From NCBI GenBank assembly GCA_016785225.1, contig JAFBJZ010000871.1, forward strand, positions 1,178,001 to 1,242,000: 64,000 bases of DNA, in the 5' to 3' direction. Positions within the stretch are counted from its first letter, which is position 1; each line of letters starts with the position of its first letter. The position numbers and the translations under genes were made by a program. Below the pieces are notes generated by a model, which saw nothing but the letters and a program-made list of their open reading frames with translations, had not been told where the DNA came from and searched no databases. The stretch is from Psettodes erumei (Eukaryota; Chordata; Actinopteri; Pleuronectiformes; Psettodidae). Shown here piece after piece: positions 1-12,275 of the stretch.

Positions 1-400
1 GAGGAGAAGAGGAGACAAAGACGATGAAGTCAGAGAATAAGGTGGAATGAAGAAGGAAGGATAGTGGGAAACATAATGGTTTACTGCAGCAATATATTAC
101 CACTTGACATCTTTCCTTGGTGACATTCAAAGACAAAAAAGGAAAGGGTTGCAAGGAGACAAAAGGGAATGACAGACAGAACAAAATAGATGAGGGGGTG
201 ATGAAGTGACTTGCAAGAAACCAAAAAGAAGAAAGAAAATGCAGTAATGCCTGATCATCATTGCAAAGAATAGAGGAAAGGAGGAATGGATAAAGATAAA
301 GAAAAACAGAATGTAAGAAAAAGAAATAACAAATAAAGAAATCATAAAGAAATAACAGAAAAAACATAAGAATGGAGTCAATAATTTGACAAAATATCAT
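1..400. repeat. Purine-rich (plus strand) low-complexity tract
   Basis: The plus strand is dominated by A and G with short GAAGGA, AAAGA and GAGGA words. The complementary strand reads open without stops over much of it and gives a Phe/Leu/Ser-rich frame, the expected artefact of a pyrimidine-rich strand and not a gene. No repeat family was recognised. Confidence 0.6.
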
Positions 401-1935
401 ATCATCTCACTTTTAAACCTATGAGCTGAGTCAGCATAATACTCATAATAATTCATTTTTTCAGTCTAACACAAATTTATTGTGATTTATGATATTTTTC
501 TCTCAGGAGGTTATTTTTCTCAACTAACAGGACACTCAATAGGTGACATTGGTATATAAATATTTTTATTTATTTATTTTTTTTTACTTGAAGAAGAGCT
601 GCATGTTGATCTTTCCAACAACACAGAGGTTTATTGAGGTCAAACTTTGATGAAAGATGGGTGATGGTGTTGAAACTATGGCTTATAGGGCAACAAAAGG
701 AGAGAGATAGTAATATGGGTAAGAAAGACGAAAAAAAATTATGAAGCAGAAATTGCTGCAAAAAGATCAGAGGCATGCAGGAGCTACTGGGCGTGACTCG
801 AATAGTAAATTCTCAGAGATAAAAAGCAGAGTGAAGGGACAGAGAGATGCAGGTTGTTTGGTTCTGTCCCTTTCTCTGGCCACAACAGACAAGGGAAAGA
901 GAGAGAAGAATGAGACTTAGTAGAAGATATTATTTAACTGAAAACATTATCTAACACCTGCAGTCTCTGTTGCTCCATGTTCTGAGTTATACTGCCTCAT
1001 GATGAGGTGCTGAAGCTACAGCAGTGGTGATTATCTGACTATATTTGCACCTCTCCCAACTGCTGAGATTTCAGTCACATCAATGTGTTAATCATATACT
1101 GTGTGTAAATTTCCAGTGGTTTATATTGAAATGTTGTACTATTCTGGCTGAAGTGAGCTGAGATTGTACGCGTTCGGAAAATGAATGAATTAATTCCCCC
1201 TAATGTAACCCAGCGCAAATGCAACATATGGGCAGTGAAGCGGCTGACATTAATTTCCAATGAAACATTCCCTATGGGGTGGTAGACAGAGACATACACC
1301 CACAGAAAGAGAAAGAGAAACCCATCCATAACCTTACTAGGACAGTAAGGCCTTCTCAAGTGATCATTCTTTATTTTTCATTGTCAATAATTTCTATTCA
1401 AATCCAGCTCTGGGTGTCTGATCAACTGATTCCACTTCTGCAGAATCTCTTCTCAATTTTCCCACCAAAGCCTTAAGTGATTGGCACTGATAATTAATTG
1501 TAAATGTGAGTTTGGTAGCTCTGAAATAGTTCTTTCATTTAACTCGTTAAATTTTTCATTTAATGAACTCATAATCAGTATCCCTCCCCCATGTCATTTT
1601 GGCAGTCCTCTCTTGTATGGCCACGTTCAGCTTCGCATGACATTGTTAGACATTTAATTTGACTTGCCATAGGACTCATTTTCAATTAAATCTGTTAAAG
1701 GATCTAAACAGCTGAGAACCTGCTGTGCAATATATAGAGCATATAGTTTAGAAAGCCCTTGGGGGAACTGTCTGGTGCACTGAATAATGACATTCACCCA
1801 GTGATGTTTACTGCGGGAGGATCATTTTTATCAGTAACATGCTGAGGTTTGACTCTGTACAAACAACAAAATGTCTCATTTAATCAACGTCATTTTTTTG
1901 TTTCCATTGCATTATTTCATGCATTGCAAACACTG
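401..1935. other. No recognisable feature
   Basis: AT-rich unique-looking DNA. It contains a short T-rich stretch near 560-590 (TATTTATTTATTTTTTTTT). The short open frames on both strands lack any protein-family resemblance, splice context or codon structure. No gene, RNA or mobile element was identified. Confidence 0.6.
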
Positions 1936-1937
1936 CG

Positions 1938-1980
1938 TATACATTTTAGTGATGCTTTTATTCAAAGCGACTTATTTGTC
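1938..1980 (-). mobile_element. Fragment of fish SINE/LINE 3' tail (minus strand)
   Basis: Read on the minus strand, the segment has AAGTCGCTTTGAATAAAAGC followed by ATCACTAAAATG. This is a diverged copy of the tail that is very common on fish retroposons (GTCGCTTTGGATAAAAGCGTCTGCTAAATG), and the SINE at 42,441-42,563 carries a better copy in the opposite orientation. No tRNA-like head is visible at higher coordinates, so this is probably a truncated copy. Family assignment comes from memory of the motif and not from a search. Confidence 0.6.
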
Positions 1981-2230
1981 TAAGGAGGACAAAAAAAATA
2001 TTTTTTCATGGTTACCTATGATGTTATCTTCCTGACCTCATCCATGGATGAAGAAAACAAAAGTCATCTTTCTTTAATGTCTTCCGCTGGCCTGTGAAGA
2101 AAGAAGCTGATTTCCATAGACACTCTACAGCTCAGTGGACAAGAGGGAAGGCATTTTTATTGGAGGTGTTTTCCCATTTTCTCATGCAGATGAGGAATTT
2201 AGCACAAGTGAAGATTTCTGACAGGTGTGT

Positions 2231-2232
<2 letters not shown>
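1981..2232. other. No recognisable feature
   Basis: Short unique-looking spacer between the SINE-tail fragment and the compound microsatellite. Nothing was identified. Confidence 0.5.

Positions 2233-2322
<90 letters not shown>
2233..2322. repeat. Compound microsatellite (GT)19 - (AG)21
   Basis: An uninterrupted GT run (2,233-2,270) passes through GGGAGAGAAG into an uninterrupted AG run (2,281-2,322). Frames read through it on both strands encode only Cys-Val, Arg-Glu, His-Thr or Leu-Ser dipeptide repeats and should not be annotated as genes. Confidence 0.97.
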
Positions 2323-2324
<2 letters not shown>

Positions 2325-2428
2325 CCATCTGTATGTGGATACACATCAGCCAGCATGCCACCAACTGAAGCAGAACATGGAGGAAATTTTAATCAAGGCT
2401 CTCAGCAAGCCTGGTGGGCTGTTAGAGG

Positions 2429-2491
2429 TGAGTGTGTGCGTGTGTGTGCCCCTGTGTGTTGTGAGTGTGTATATGTGTGTGTGTGTGTGCA
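2429..2491. repeat. Imperfect GT-rich microsatellite
   Basis: Interrupted GTGTGTGCGTG/GTGAGTGTGTATATGTG runs lie about 110 bp after the compound microsatellite. They are probably part of the same expansion-prone patch. Confidence 0.85.
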
Positions 2492-2499
2492 GGTACATT

Positions 2500-4600
2500 A
2501 GAAATTGTGTCTGGGGTACAGTGATGAAACATTAAGACTGCTACCCGCCAGTGATAAAGAAGCACATAGTCCTGTGTGACCCCACAGCGACTTGTTGGAA
2601 GAGTAAAGAATAGACTCCAGGCTGGTTCCCTTCTAATATTGCAAGATATATGCATGTTTGGGGACTTCCACTATGACCACCACAGTAGATCATAACTAAA
2701 TTTTAGCTTTACATGTTCTCCTCCTCTAATATCTGTAAAAAAGGTCCTCCTTTTTCTCCCAGTGTGCTTTTAATTTTCTCTTTTTTTATGAAATAAGATA
2801 TCAGTCTAATGGAAATATTGTCAGGGCACGCTGGCTCTTACTCTTATATTACTGACATTAATGGGATGAAAGTGTTTTTTGGTTCTCCCTATTTCTGGGC
2901 CTTTTCCTGTTTCAATCAGAACACAAAAAGGAGAAATCATAGTATTTTAGCAGCACTGTGGGTTTTACCTGTAGTAACCCCTGCAGCACTTAAGAAAACA
3001 GATAAACTACAAAGGACAAAGCTTCCAGGCACGTTTAAAGGTAAACTGAGGGAGAGCTTGGCCTTGACACTACTCAATGTTGGTTCTGTATACAACAAGG
3101 GATCATGCGTCTTCTTCTTCATTCATGCGTCACCGCAGAATGGTGTAACATATGTCATGAACCAAATTAAATAGTTGAATGGTAAAAGTAAAATGGGTCA
3201 GGAGACACTGATCGTGTTAAATATTTTCAATTAAATCTTTGAATGTGAAAAGCTGGAACAAAACATACAGCATTCGTGGAAAAATGGACCCTGTTAACCA
3301 CTTATAATGCCGCGAGCTTTTAGCCCTTTAATACAGAAGAGCAACTCCTGATGTTTCGTGTCTTTTCATTCAGCTAAAATGATAAAAGTGCTCACCTAGA
3401 CCTTTGTGCCCAGATGCATCTTTCATCTTACGCTCACCTGATGTGAACCCACTTACTGAGGTAAAGATTTCATCCAAAGAGTGCAGCTGTCGTCATTTAA
3501 GATTGTGTCAAGGACAACTCTGCTGGAAAGATTTTTTTTCTCTTTATCAGATTTCTTTTAGTCCTTTTAATCTCTCTGCAGGGAGCATAGAGTATACTGC
3601 TTTTACTCAAGGGCTTCACATCTTAATGTGAGCACTCATCAAGTCGATCTCTAAAGTTTACACTATCTCCAATATTAGTCCAAGAGGAATGGAGCAGATT
3701 CTGGAATAGGTAGAAATTTAAATCGTACAGACAAAAACACAATAACATGGTTTTAAATAAAGAAAATGCTAAATAGCTGACAACTAATCGACAGCCAACA
3801 TTCACACTAAGGATGTTGGAGAGCCTTTAAAGGTCCCTGCTTACACATCTCTACAGGTTGAACATCTTGCAGAAATAAAATGCAAAACTAATAAAATGAC
3901 TTGGTTGTGAAGAAAGTTAGAAATCAATTTATAAAACTTTTTGTAATGTCCATTTGCAATCCAAGTAAAGTGCAAAACACCATGTTCCCTGAAATGGCAT
4001 CAAATGCCCTTAAAAACACGTTCATTTCACAAGTAGAATCCTCAATCCTCCTGCACACTCAAAATACATATATTTTTCCATCTATTTTGCCAAGACGAAT
4101 AATTTAGCTATGCTATAACTGTGCTACATTCCAACAGTTTGTTTTTTTCAATTAACATTCCTTCCACAGAGTTATACAAGGTTATATACTCAGTGCCTTG
4201 TAAACTTTCTCCCAGAATGAAAAAGACACATTTTGGAGTTAGGAGGCTTTCACACCTCCTTCACTCCCTCCTTATTAACTCATGCTCGGTCAACGCTAAC
4301 CTCCTACCCCCTGCCGTCTGTATTAATTATGCTCCTGTGTGGATCAGAGAGGATTTATTAGATAGAGGAAGGCTTAGGGTTGCTGGCATTTTGCTTATTA
4401 ATGATGATCATGATAATCCCCTTTTCTACTAGACTGGGATTTAATGCCTGAGGACATGAGAGCAGTTTTCAAACCTGTTTGTGGTAAATTGATGTACATC
4501 AGTCCTCATGTGTTGTGTTTTGTTTCCATCTTCCTTTCCCTGCTTTGTTTCTTTATCTAGTTCAGACACTGCTGACCCCTTCTCCTCCTCATTCCCATTT
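2500..4600. other. No recognisable feature
   Basis: AT-rich DNA with scattered short open frames on both strands, for instance 121 codons from 2,809. None resembles a known protein, has convincing codon structure or is flanked by paired splice sites. No repeat family was recognised. Confidence 0.5.
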
Positions 4601-5450
4601 TGATTCTTCTTTCTTTTGTGCCACCCTTTCTTCTTCTGTGATTTCTTGTATCTTTGCATTATCCACTACCCAATGATATCCTTCTCACTTCTTTTCTCAA
4701 CCTCTGCATCCTCAAGATGTAGGTCGTGCTTGAATTTTACATTACCTTCTATTACTCCTTCCTTTCCCTCTCTCTTCTCCATGCAACCCACATGGTTGTT
4801 TAGCTTGGAGCGCTTGTTGTATCTTTGACAGGTGAGGCTTTACAGCATGCAGATACAGGAAGCCTTATGCACCTTTCTATTTGTTTTCTACTATTTCACT
4901 ATTCTTCTATCTCTCCCATTCCCACCTTGGGTCTCATCCCACCGATGCTTTATCTGCTTATTTTACAGTGTCAGTCTATCTTTCAGTCTTTCCCCATCCC
5001 CCTACCTTTGCCTGCACTCGTCCTCTCTCACATATTCACCCTCTGTCCCCATCCCCACTTTCCTTCATCGATTTCTTCATTCTCTCAATGTCAGCCCCTC
5101 TGTCTCCCTCTCCTCTTGTCACCCTCATATCTCTCTATAGCAATCTCTTCTTCTTCTTCTTCTTCTACATCTTCCTTCCATTTATACCCCACTCTGCCTC
5201 AACTCCCCCACTCCCTCTCTCCCTTCCCTACCTCCTCCCCTTTTTCCTTCCTTCTTACCAGAAGTCCTTGCCACTGGGCCAAGCCTGCCTATTTACATTG
5301 GAATAAATCTACCTCATCACACAGCCACTTCTCAGTTGTTTCTTTTTTCATCCACTGCAATCCTTTTAGCCACCAGCCTCAAGAATTAATAAAACACAGC
5401 CATAAACTCTCCACCCCCACCCCCAGCACACCTCCCCCCAACATCAAATG
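4600..5450. repeat. Long pyrimidine-rich tract with (CTT)n core
   Basis: About 850 bp where the plus strand is strongly biased to C and T (TCTCTCCC, CCTTCC, CATCCCC), including a short CTT run near 5,147-5,165. The bias removes stop codons, so all three plus frames give overlapping Ser/Pro/Leu/Phe-rich open readings (for example 4,825-5,451). Three simultaneous open frames of the same composition argue against a gene. Tracts of this kind are known to be prone to triplex (H-DNA) formation; that behaviour is inference here. Confidence 0.8.
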
Positions 5451-6488
5451 ATGGATGGCTGGTAGGAGTGGGTGCCAGCTGTAATGTAATCACACTACAG
5501 CTATGTCCTTATCTTAACTCTGGCCTCCATCAAAGTATTTGTCAACAAGAGGCTCCTTCGGAGACATACATAAAGCTAATAAATGGGCAACAAAAATAGC
5601 AAAATTATACAGAGACTGTAATAACTAATCAAAAATGACAGTTAATTGGAGGCAGCTCAACAGCTTCCCAGTGGGACATAATGAACAAGAAATGTAATGA
5701 TGTGAACGCATTCTAAAAAGAAGTGAATTATAGTGCTACACAGAGGGAGCAGGGATTTTTCTAGCCTTCCATGAGCACTGGTTTCATGGTGGAGTTTTAA
5801 TGGCAAAATGTTACACTCAGGGTTTGCTGTTCAGCCGGCGCTTTCTCCTCAAAGTTTTGTTGGAAATGTAATCACTTGCTGGATTATGTTCAGAGGCAAC
5901 ATGCTTTTTGAATGAATGAAGCGCTACATTTGTCAATAGCAGCAGAGTCAGCAGAAGGCTGCTGACGTGGACGGCGCACATACGAAGCACACTGCTGTCT
6001 CACCTGTAAACAGGGTTCATATCCACTTTGAATCCAGGCTTTAAGTAACCAAAAGAAAAAGCTCTGCGGTTAAAGTGAGATAAAGACTAAGGTTAAATGA
6101 AAGTAAAGTAAAACATTGTGTCTGAAGTCACTGTTAACTGTCTAGGGGCCCTCTATCCAGATTTGGAAGACAGAACTTTTGGTTAGTACATGCAGAAATC
6201 TATGTCGTATACCGCAAAAGGTGCATCTGAAAAATATCACAATCAGACCTTTCTTCTCAGGTGAAAAATGCTAATGATGCATGCAGAGTTAATGAAGAAA
6301 ACAAAAACGTTTTGACGTTGCGGTTGTTTCCTGTTTCTTGAAGACAAAAGGCCCTTTCCACAGCAGACATTTTGACTTGTCGTAGTTTCCACATGCAAGC
6401 ATGGAATGACTGTGCCTAGCTCATCTCATTAGTTGTGTCGAGAAAAAGCAGTTGATAATTTACACTTTTGTAATAAGGGACCAGGATA
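5451..6488. other. No recognisable feature
   Basis: AT-rich unique-looking DNA. No repeat, RNA or coding signal was recognised. Confidence 0.5.
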
Positions 6489-6489
6489 G

Positions 6490-6525
<36 letters not shown>
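6489..6525. repeat. (GT)n microsatellite
   Basis: GTGTGTGCGTG followed by an uninterrupted GT run. Confidence 0.95.
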
Positions 6526-7200
6526 ACTGTTCCACTGCTGGTGAGCTAACTGTTACCCATCGAGTAATTACATTTTCTTTTTTTTTGGTAAGATTTAAAA
6601 TACACACAAGTACTTGAAGGCATTTTTTGTGCATACACACTATTTATATGCTTCTGGAGGCACACACTGCTTTAATGTTGCTCTTAGGCGAGCAAGTCTA
6701 AGACCGACATTTAACACAGATCCAGCATCAAAGGTCAGTGCAACCTGCTGATGATTTGAACAAATGAGCCAACTGCATCCACAGCTTTCCTCTAACATTT
6801 TGCATGTTTACGAAAGGAGGTGGCCTTGTTAATTCAGAGCAAGTGACGCAGTCAAGTCTGTACATCTGGTGCAGTGGTTATAGGAGACACTGGGGTATTC
6901 AAATGACAGATGACAAGGAATTCACAAGCAGGAGATGAGTACAGCAGCCCTGTACTTGAAGCAGGAGAGATGGGGCGACCTTTTCAAACCACTGTGACTC
7001 TGCTGCCATTGAATGCTCATTTGTCATACTTTGCTGAGTCTTCTTTCAAATGACATGGATCAGCATCAGCCTGAGAAAGGGTACCGCTGAGTTTCATATT
7101 TGTAACATCTTTTCTCCTGCTCTCAGGCAGTTTGTAACCATGAGACCTTTACTTCTTTTCTGTTTCTTTTTATTCAGTCCTTACTACCTTATTACAATAC
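6526..7200. other. No recognisable feature
   Basis: Unique-looking DNA between the GT microsatellite and the MITE-like repeat. Nothing was identified. Confidence 0.5.
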
Positions 7201-7445
7201 TTTAAAGGGCCAGTTCACCCAAATCAACTTACTAGGCCACACATAATACTGTATGTAGCCATGAAGGTAGCTTTGGTTTCATATGTCCAGGTTTTCAACT
7301 TTCTCTTTCTATGAGATCCCTGCCTCCACTTCAATGCAATGGAGGTGAATGGACCTGTATTTGCTTCTTTCACTTCTTTCTCTCTTGAAAGATGCCATTT
7401 TAAAACAGACCTTTTAAATGCAAATTAAATTCCATTAAACTGTTT
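7201..7445 (+). mobile_element. MITE-like interspersed repeat (diverged)
   Basis: It starts with TTTAAAGGGCCAGTTCACCC, close to the start (TTAAAGGGACAGTTCACCC) of a short non-autonomous repeat I associate with percomorph genomes. It also holds the imperfect inverted word CCTCCACTTCAATGCAATGG / CAATGGAGGTGAATGG around 7,323-7,355. No terminal inverted repeat at the far end could be defined, so the right boundary is a guess. Non-coding. Confidence 0.45.
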
Positions 7446-7454
7446 TGTGGAGGA

Positions 7455-7885
7455 GGCCAATATTTCTATCAGGGCACAAACTGGAGATGGACCCATAAGC
7501 AGACTAGGCAAGGATAGATTATGAGGTTTTAATCAGGCTTGGTTCATACACAGGTAGACAGTCACAAAGGCAAAAGCATCCAAATCAGCAGACAAAAGGG
7601 AAACCCAATGGCAAAATGGATCTAAACAGCACTAAGGGATACACTAAGAAATGCTGGACCTCTTGAATGAAGGCAAAGATGATTTGGTAACAAATAAGGA
7701 GAAGACCAGGATTTAAATACTCTCAGGCAGGGGAGACAATGAGACACAGGTGAAACACATCAGGGCAGGAGCCGTTCATCACATAGGAGAGACTTGACAG
7801 TATGTTGGATCCGAAATGATGTGAGACAATGGTTACCAATAAAAAACAGGAAACGTCAAAGACAAAGAAACATGAATTCAGGGAG
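7455..7885 (-). mobile_element. LTR-like interspersed repeat, reverse orientation
   Basis: The segment (AGGGCACAAACTGGAGATGG, later GATTTAAATAC and GAGACACAGGTG) resembles the reverse complement of a dispersed fish LTR-type repeat. On the minus strand the word CACCTGTGTCTC (complement of 7,741-7,752) is followed about 30 bases later by a TATA-like TATTTAAAT. The well-defined solo LTR at 43,828-44,340 has the same order (CACCTGTGTCTC at 43,975-43,986, then TACTTAAAC). No clear TG...CA ends or target duplication were found. No coding capacity. Confidence 0.4.
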
Positions 7886-8153
7886 CTTGAGGGGATCACG
7901 TCTATCTCAGAGATCTCAAGTGCAATGCAAAAATAGCAATTTTTCTTCTTTTAATAATATGACTGAACTGACCCATTAATTGTTAACAATGTCAGACCTT
8001 TTTCAAAGGAAAGATAAAGTCTTGACTTTTGTGTCATCCTCCTCCCCCCGCTCTCTCTCTTTCTCTATCTCTGTCAGCAGGGGAAACAAATTGAATATGC
8101 TGAATGGGTTTGCCTGACCCTGTAAATGGAGACCTGTCAGGCCAATCCAATTT

Positions 8154-8199
8154 GTACACACACACCAACCCATACACACACACACACTCACACACACAC

Positions 8200-8235
<36 letters not shown>
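8154..8235. repeat. Compound microsatellite (CA)n - (GA)n
   Basis: Imperfect CA repeats (8,154-8,200) run directly into GA repeats (8,200-8,235) with one AA interruption. Open frames reading through them on the minus strand give Cys-Val and Leu-Ser repeats and are artefacts. Confidence 0.93.
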
Positions 8236-8239
<4 letters not shown>

Positions 8240-8569
8240 CATACACAAAAATGAAGATGTATACTGAGTAGTGAGTGTCTGTGTGAGGCTGTAAGAGTGT
8301 CCATCTGTACATATGACCTTGAGAAAGTGCCTGGATCTTGCTAAATAGTGTGTGTGTGTCTTTGTGTGTTACCCTAATAGTTAACCCCATTTAATGTTGA
8401 TGTGCAGTGTCAGATTAAAGGGGATTATGGGGGCTCAAATGTAGCTACCCTGACACACCTGACGTCCCTGACCAACCCAAGACCATTCATCATGGATTCC
8501 TTTGTGTGATGTAGTGATTACCCAGTGAAGGTTGCACAGTGACGGGCATGTCCAGATTCCAGACACTCA
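8236..8569. other. No recognisable feature
   Basis: Spacer between the compound microsatellite and the 27-bp minisatellite. A short interrupted GT run occurs at 8,347-8,369. Nothing else was identified. Confidence 0.5.
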
Positions 8570-8730
8570 CCAAACAAAGCGGGCGGGTTACATTCAAGAA
8601 ACAAAGCAGATGTGATTCACTCATCAAATAAAGTAGGCGGGTGACATTCAATTAACAAAGCCTTTGGGTAGGATTCAGCAACAGGATGGGAGGGCTACAT
8701 TCACTAAACGAGACACGTGCTCTGCATTCA
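8570..8730. repeat. Degenerate 27-bp tandem repeat (minisatellite), 6 units
   Basis: Six consecutive units end in TTCA or CTCA: 8,570-8,596; 8,597-8,623; 8,624-8,650; 8,651-8,677; 8,678-8,703 (26 bp); 8,704-8,730. Each starts with an A-rich block (CAAACAAAG, GAAACAAAG, TCAAATAAAG, TTAACAAAG, CTAAACGAG) and usually continues with GCGGG/GGGT and ACATTCA. The stretch before 8,570 also ends CACTCA and may be a seventh, more diverged unit. The period is a multiple of three, so a frame stays open through part of it, but no protein is recognised. Confidence 0.85.
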
Positions 8731-11700
8731 TGAAAGTGGATGGTTGTATTGTATATAACAAAAGAAACAGCTGCATGATTTTCACAGAGTGGTTGAAAAA
8801 TAACCTAAATCTACATCAAAAGACACCAGGAATACTGAAAGATCCAATTTACACTGGTCGCATCTCGAATATCCACATGAAATGCAAATGTGATTTCATT
8901 GAAATTCATTTTGCACCTACCCACATACAGCATGTGTCACCATTAGCAAAAACATTGTGATCAGCATTTACAGCATTTGGCTGGAAAGTATTTCAGCTGT
9001 CCAAATCTAGCTCAAGCAAAGCAAAGCTTTCCAGGGCTCAGATGGATCCTTTCTTTGATGGTAACCAATGATGCTTAGTGTACGCTACTGCCAATAATTG
9101 GCTGGAAAGAAACGCCTCAAGGTCAAAGACCAATTTCCCAAGACGAGTTCAACCACCAGCTGTATGACTTCCGAAGTTAAGTTCTAATATAAGTTTTAGA
9201 AAAGTGTCCAGTACCCCAACTTCTTGATCCATGGTCTGAAAGGCAGCCACAGGATCATATTTCTTAAGTTCTGAAAACACATGGTTCAGTGGTTTGTCTT
9301 TTACACCAGTGGGTCATATTTACCAACCACTTTTCTAAAGGTTGAAGTAGTTCATGTTCATTATGGTGTGATGTTGTGACTGTAATTAAGGAGTCTGTTT
9401 TAATATTATTGTGACCTTGTTTTAGCTCCCAGTGCAGACTGGGAGTAGATATGTATAGCCTACATTATGAAATTTCAAAAAGAGAGACTGCTGGTGATTA
9501 ATTACTCCAAACACAACATGGACAGCATAATAGTGTATGTAAATTATATGCACTCCAACATGTGCACACACGTATACAAAGTGGACCCACACATGCACAA
9601 CATTCCTTTCCTGTGGGTGTTTATATGTCCGTCTATGCTTGCGTTCCACGTGTGTGTGTGTGTGTGTCTGGGGAGGGGTGACATTTCCTGTATCACGTAG
9701 CACCGCTTGTTTGATCTTCCCTCTTTCATCTTCTCAGCAAAGAAACCTGACATTACAGGGTCTCTCGTGACTCTCCTCTCGCTCCATTTTAAGTCTTGCG
9801 TGTGGCTGCCCATGTGTGCATGTGTGTGTTTGTGTGTGTACGCTTGTGTATGTGAAAGCTAAGTGGAGAGATAAATAAGTGTGTCCTCTCCACCTTAGGG
9901 TGAAAGAGAGTAAAGTGTACAATCCCTCCTTCTTCATACGCCGTGCATTAGTAAAGGTAGGCGATCCTGCAGTGTGTAGTACTTGTGTATGTTCCTGCAG
10001 TTAGTTCAGCCACTTTGCAAGTGTGTGTTATCAGTAGCTTTATTAGGCCATTCTGTCTCTGAATGTCAACCCTCATGGTCGGAAAGGCTCACTGAAATTC
10101 AAAGAAATTCACATGACACACTGGAAGAATGCCTCCTAATCTGAGAAGTTTCTGAGAAGTAACAGTTTCAATATAAAACTGTAACCTAGAAATTCCTTAA
10201 CAATAGAGTGAAACAGACATTTGTAAACAGATCCTCATTGTTACAGTAATTGCTCAGTGCACTGGGGCATTTATATCAGTTGGGCATGATAAATACAATA
10301 TAGCAAATGCAACAGAACTGAGAACTGTTCAGAGCTGAATATAATCACACTAGTGCTCGGTTAGCAGTAGCTGAGGAGGATATCTGTGCTTTTCTTCACA
10401 AATCAAGGGTCCCTACTGTGAAATGTGGACAGAAGCACATGTCTAATCCCCCACTGCCCATGCTCAGGTATGTTAAAACCCAGGCCAAATTTCTGCTAGA
10501 TTGGTTTGACATGTAGAGTTATACAATAGCACAATACAATTTCTTTCTTTCTATTTTCTTCATCCCATTTGTTGAATTGTTTGCAAAGTAACAGTGTTGG
10601 TCTTAGTTAAGAAAGCAGCCACCTTGTTTCATTAAACTTTACCCAACCGAGCCTCACTTTGAGCCTGTTCAATGTGAGCACCATGTCGGGGCTGGTCAAG
10701 TGATCTGCAGAAAGGCGGATTGATATATGCAGTGTGAGTCATAACAATTAACAAGTCTGCATGTCTGCAAACTGTGAATATATTTGTGTAAATATATAAT
10801 TTTCTGTTCAGATAAGAAAAACAAAAGGAATTCACACAAATTAACAACTCTCTGTGACTGTGGTGAGTCAAACTGTGTGGGGGCACGGAGCAGTAGAGCC
10901 TTGGAGGTACTGTAGGCTTGTCCTGCTCACAACTCTTCTCCACATTTCTCATCTGAGTGATTAAATATTTTGAATATTGAGTAATCTGCTGATGATGTCC
11001 CTATCCAATATTTAGATTTTCTACCTAATGAAGCACTGTGCATCGTCAGACACATTCCGTTAAGCACAGCTAAAGCTGTGAAACTAGTCTAGATCTGCTT
11101 CATAATTTAAAAAGCCCCACAAGAAAAAGAGTTAGTAAGCTGTTTGCTGTTGCTGTTTTTTTAATATAATTTTTATTTGTATTGGTTGTATGTAACACTG
11201 GCTAATAAATGCCTCCTCGCCAGCCAGCACTGACATTGCAGGTGGCTGTTTCTACTGATTCAATTTTCCAATTTAAACTAATTCCACGCTGCAGTGTGGA
11301 AATTAAGGAGTGAAATTAAGCAGTTTGATAACTTCCCAAACACAGGTCTCACTGTTTGCAAGTTATGGCTTATGTTTATGAAATATATTACAGCTGAAAG
11401 GAACTGAGTACAATGTGCTAAAATACATATGAAATAGGATCATAATTTGATCTGGCACATACGCAATATGCCTTCTTTCACTGGCTCCGATACCAGTCTC
11501 AGCAGAGATGCCATGAATGATTATCAGTCTAATCTTATTACAGTCTTCTCGATTCTCATTTTAGTATACCCACCTCTTTTTTATGGTTACAGTGATACAT
11601 ACTCAATGAGATTTTGGAGAAATAATGGAACACATGACAGTTAAGGGGACTCTGGATTAGAACCACTAATTTTAGTAAGCAGACTACTGCAGCTCCTTTC

Positions 11701-12028
11701 CTCAAAAATATACCGTAGGAAAGGGTGACCCTCAGTTATCCACACATGAAAAGTATTGCTCACCTACAGGCTAGTGTCTTCCAAAAAGCCACACACTAAA
11801 GATGTTACTATTACTGTCTGCTCTCACAGAGGAAAATGTACACGCATCAATATACACTTTACGTGCACACACAAATAGGCCGAAAGACACACACAAATGA
11901 TATGAAACCAACACACAGCTATCATGTTGTGAAAGGCTACAGGCATTGTTACTGTGCCATAACACTGTTTGTTTCCCTGCTCTCACAGAAAAAAAACACT
12001 ATTTAGGTGACAAGGCTCTGCCTCTGTT
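8731..12028. other. No recognisable gene; minor GT-rich patches
   Basis: AT-rich DNA. Small GT runs occur at 9,650-9,667 and, more interrupted, at 9,810-9,850. Open frames around 9,422-9,937 on both strands derive partly from these GT/CA runs. No exon, RNA or mobile element was recognised in the remaining 3.2 kb. Confidence 0.5.
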
Positions 12029-12275
12029 TCTTTGGCTCTCTTTCTTTCCCTACCCCTCGCTGTTTTACCCAATAGTCTTCTCCTCCCTCTGTGCCCTGTC
12101 AATCTCTTATTACACCACGCCTGTTGTTCTTTACTCATCTCAATCTCGCTCCATCGCTCTCTCTCCCTTTGTCCCTGGTGAATGTCATTTTGTCAGCCAA
12201 GTTGTCATTTTGCCTCTGCTGTCTCTCCCTCTCACACACACACACTCTCTTTTTCCTTTTGCAACCCTGCTGAAA
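12029..12275. repeat. Pyrimidine-rich tract ending in short (CA)n
   Basis: The plus strand is C/T-biased (CTTTCCCTACCCCTC, CTCTCTCCCTTTG) and finishes with CTCACACACACACACTCTC at 12,231-12,250. Overlapping Ser/Leu/Phe-rich frames in the plus strand are compositional artefacts. Confidence 0.7.

Noticed and set aside
2094..2535. Open frames of 100-135 codons over the GT/AG microsatellite
   Set aside because: Dipeptide-repeat artefacts of simple sequence, with no splice or family support.
4825..5451. 208-codon plus-strand frame
   Set aside because: All three plus frames are open with the same Ser/Pro/Leu bias because the strand is pyrimidine-rich. No protein family is recognisable.
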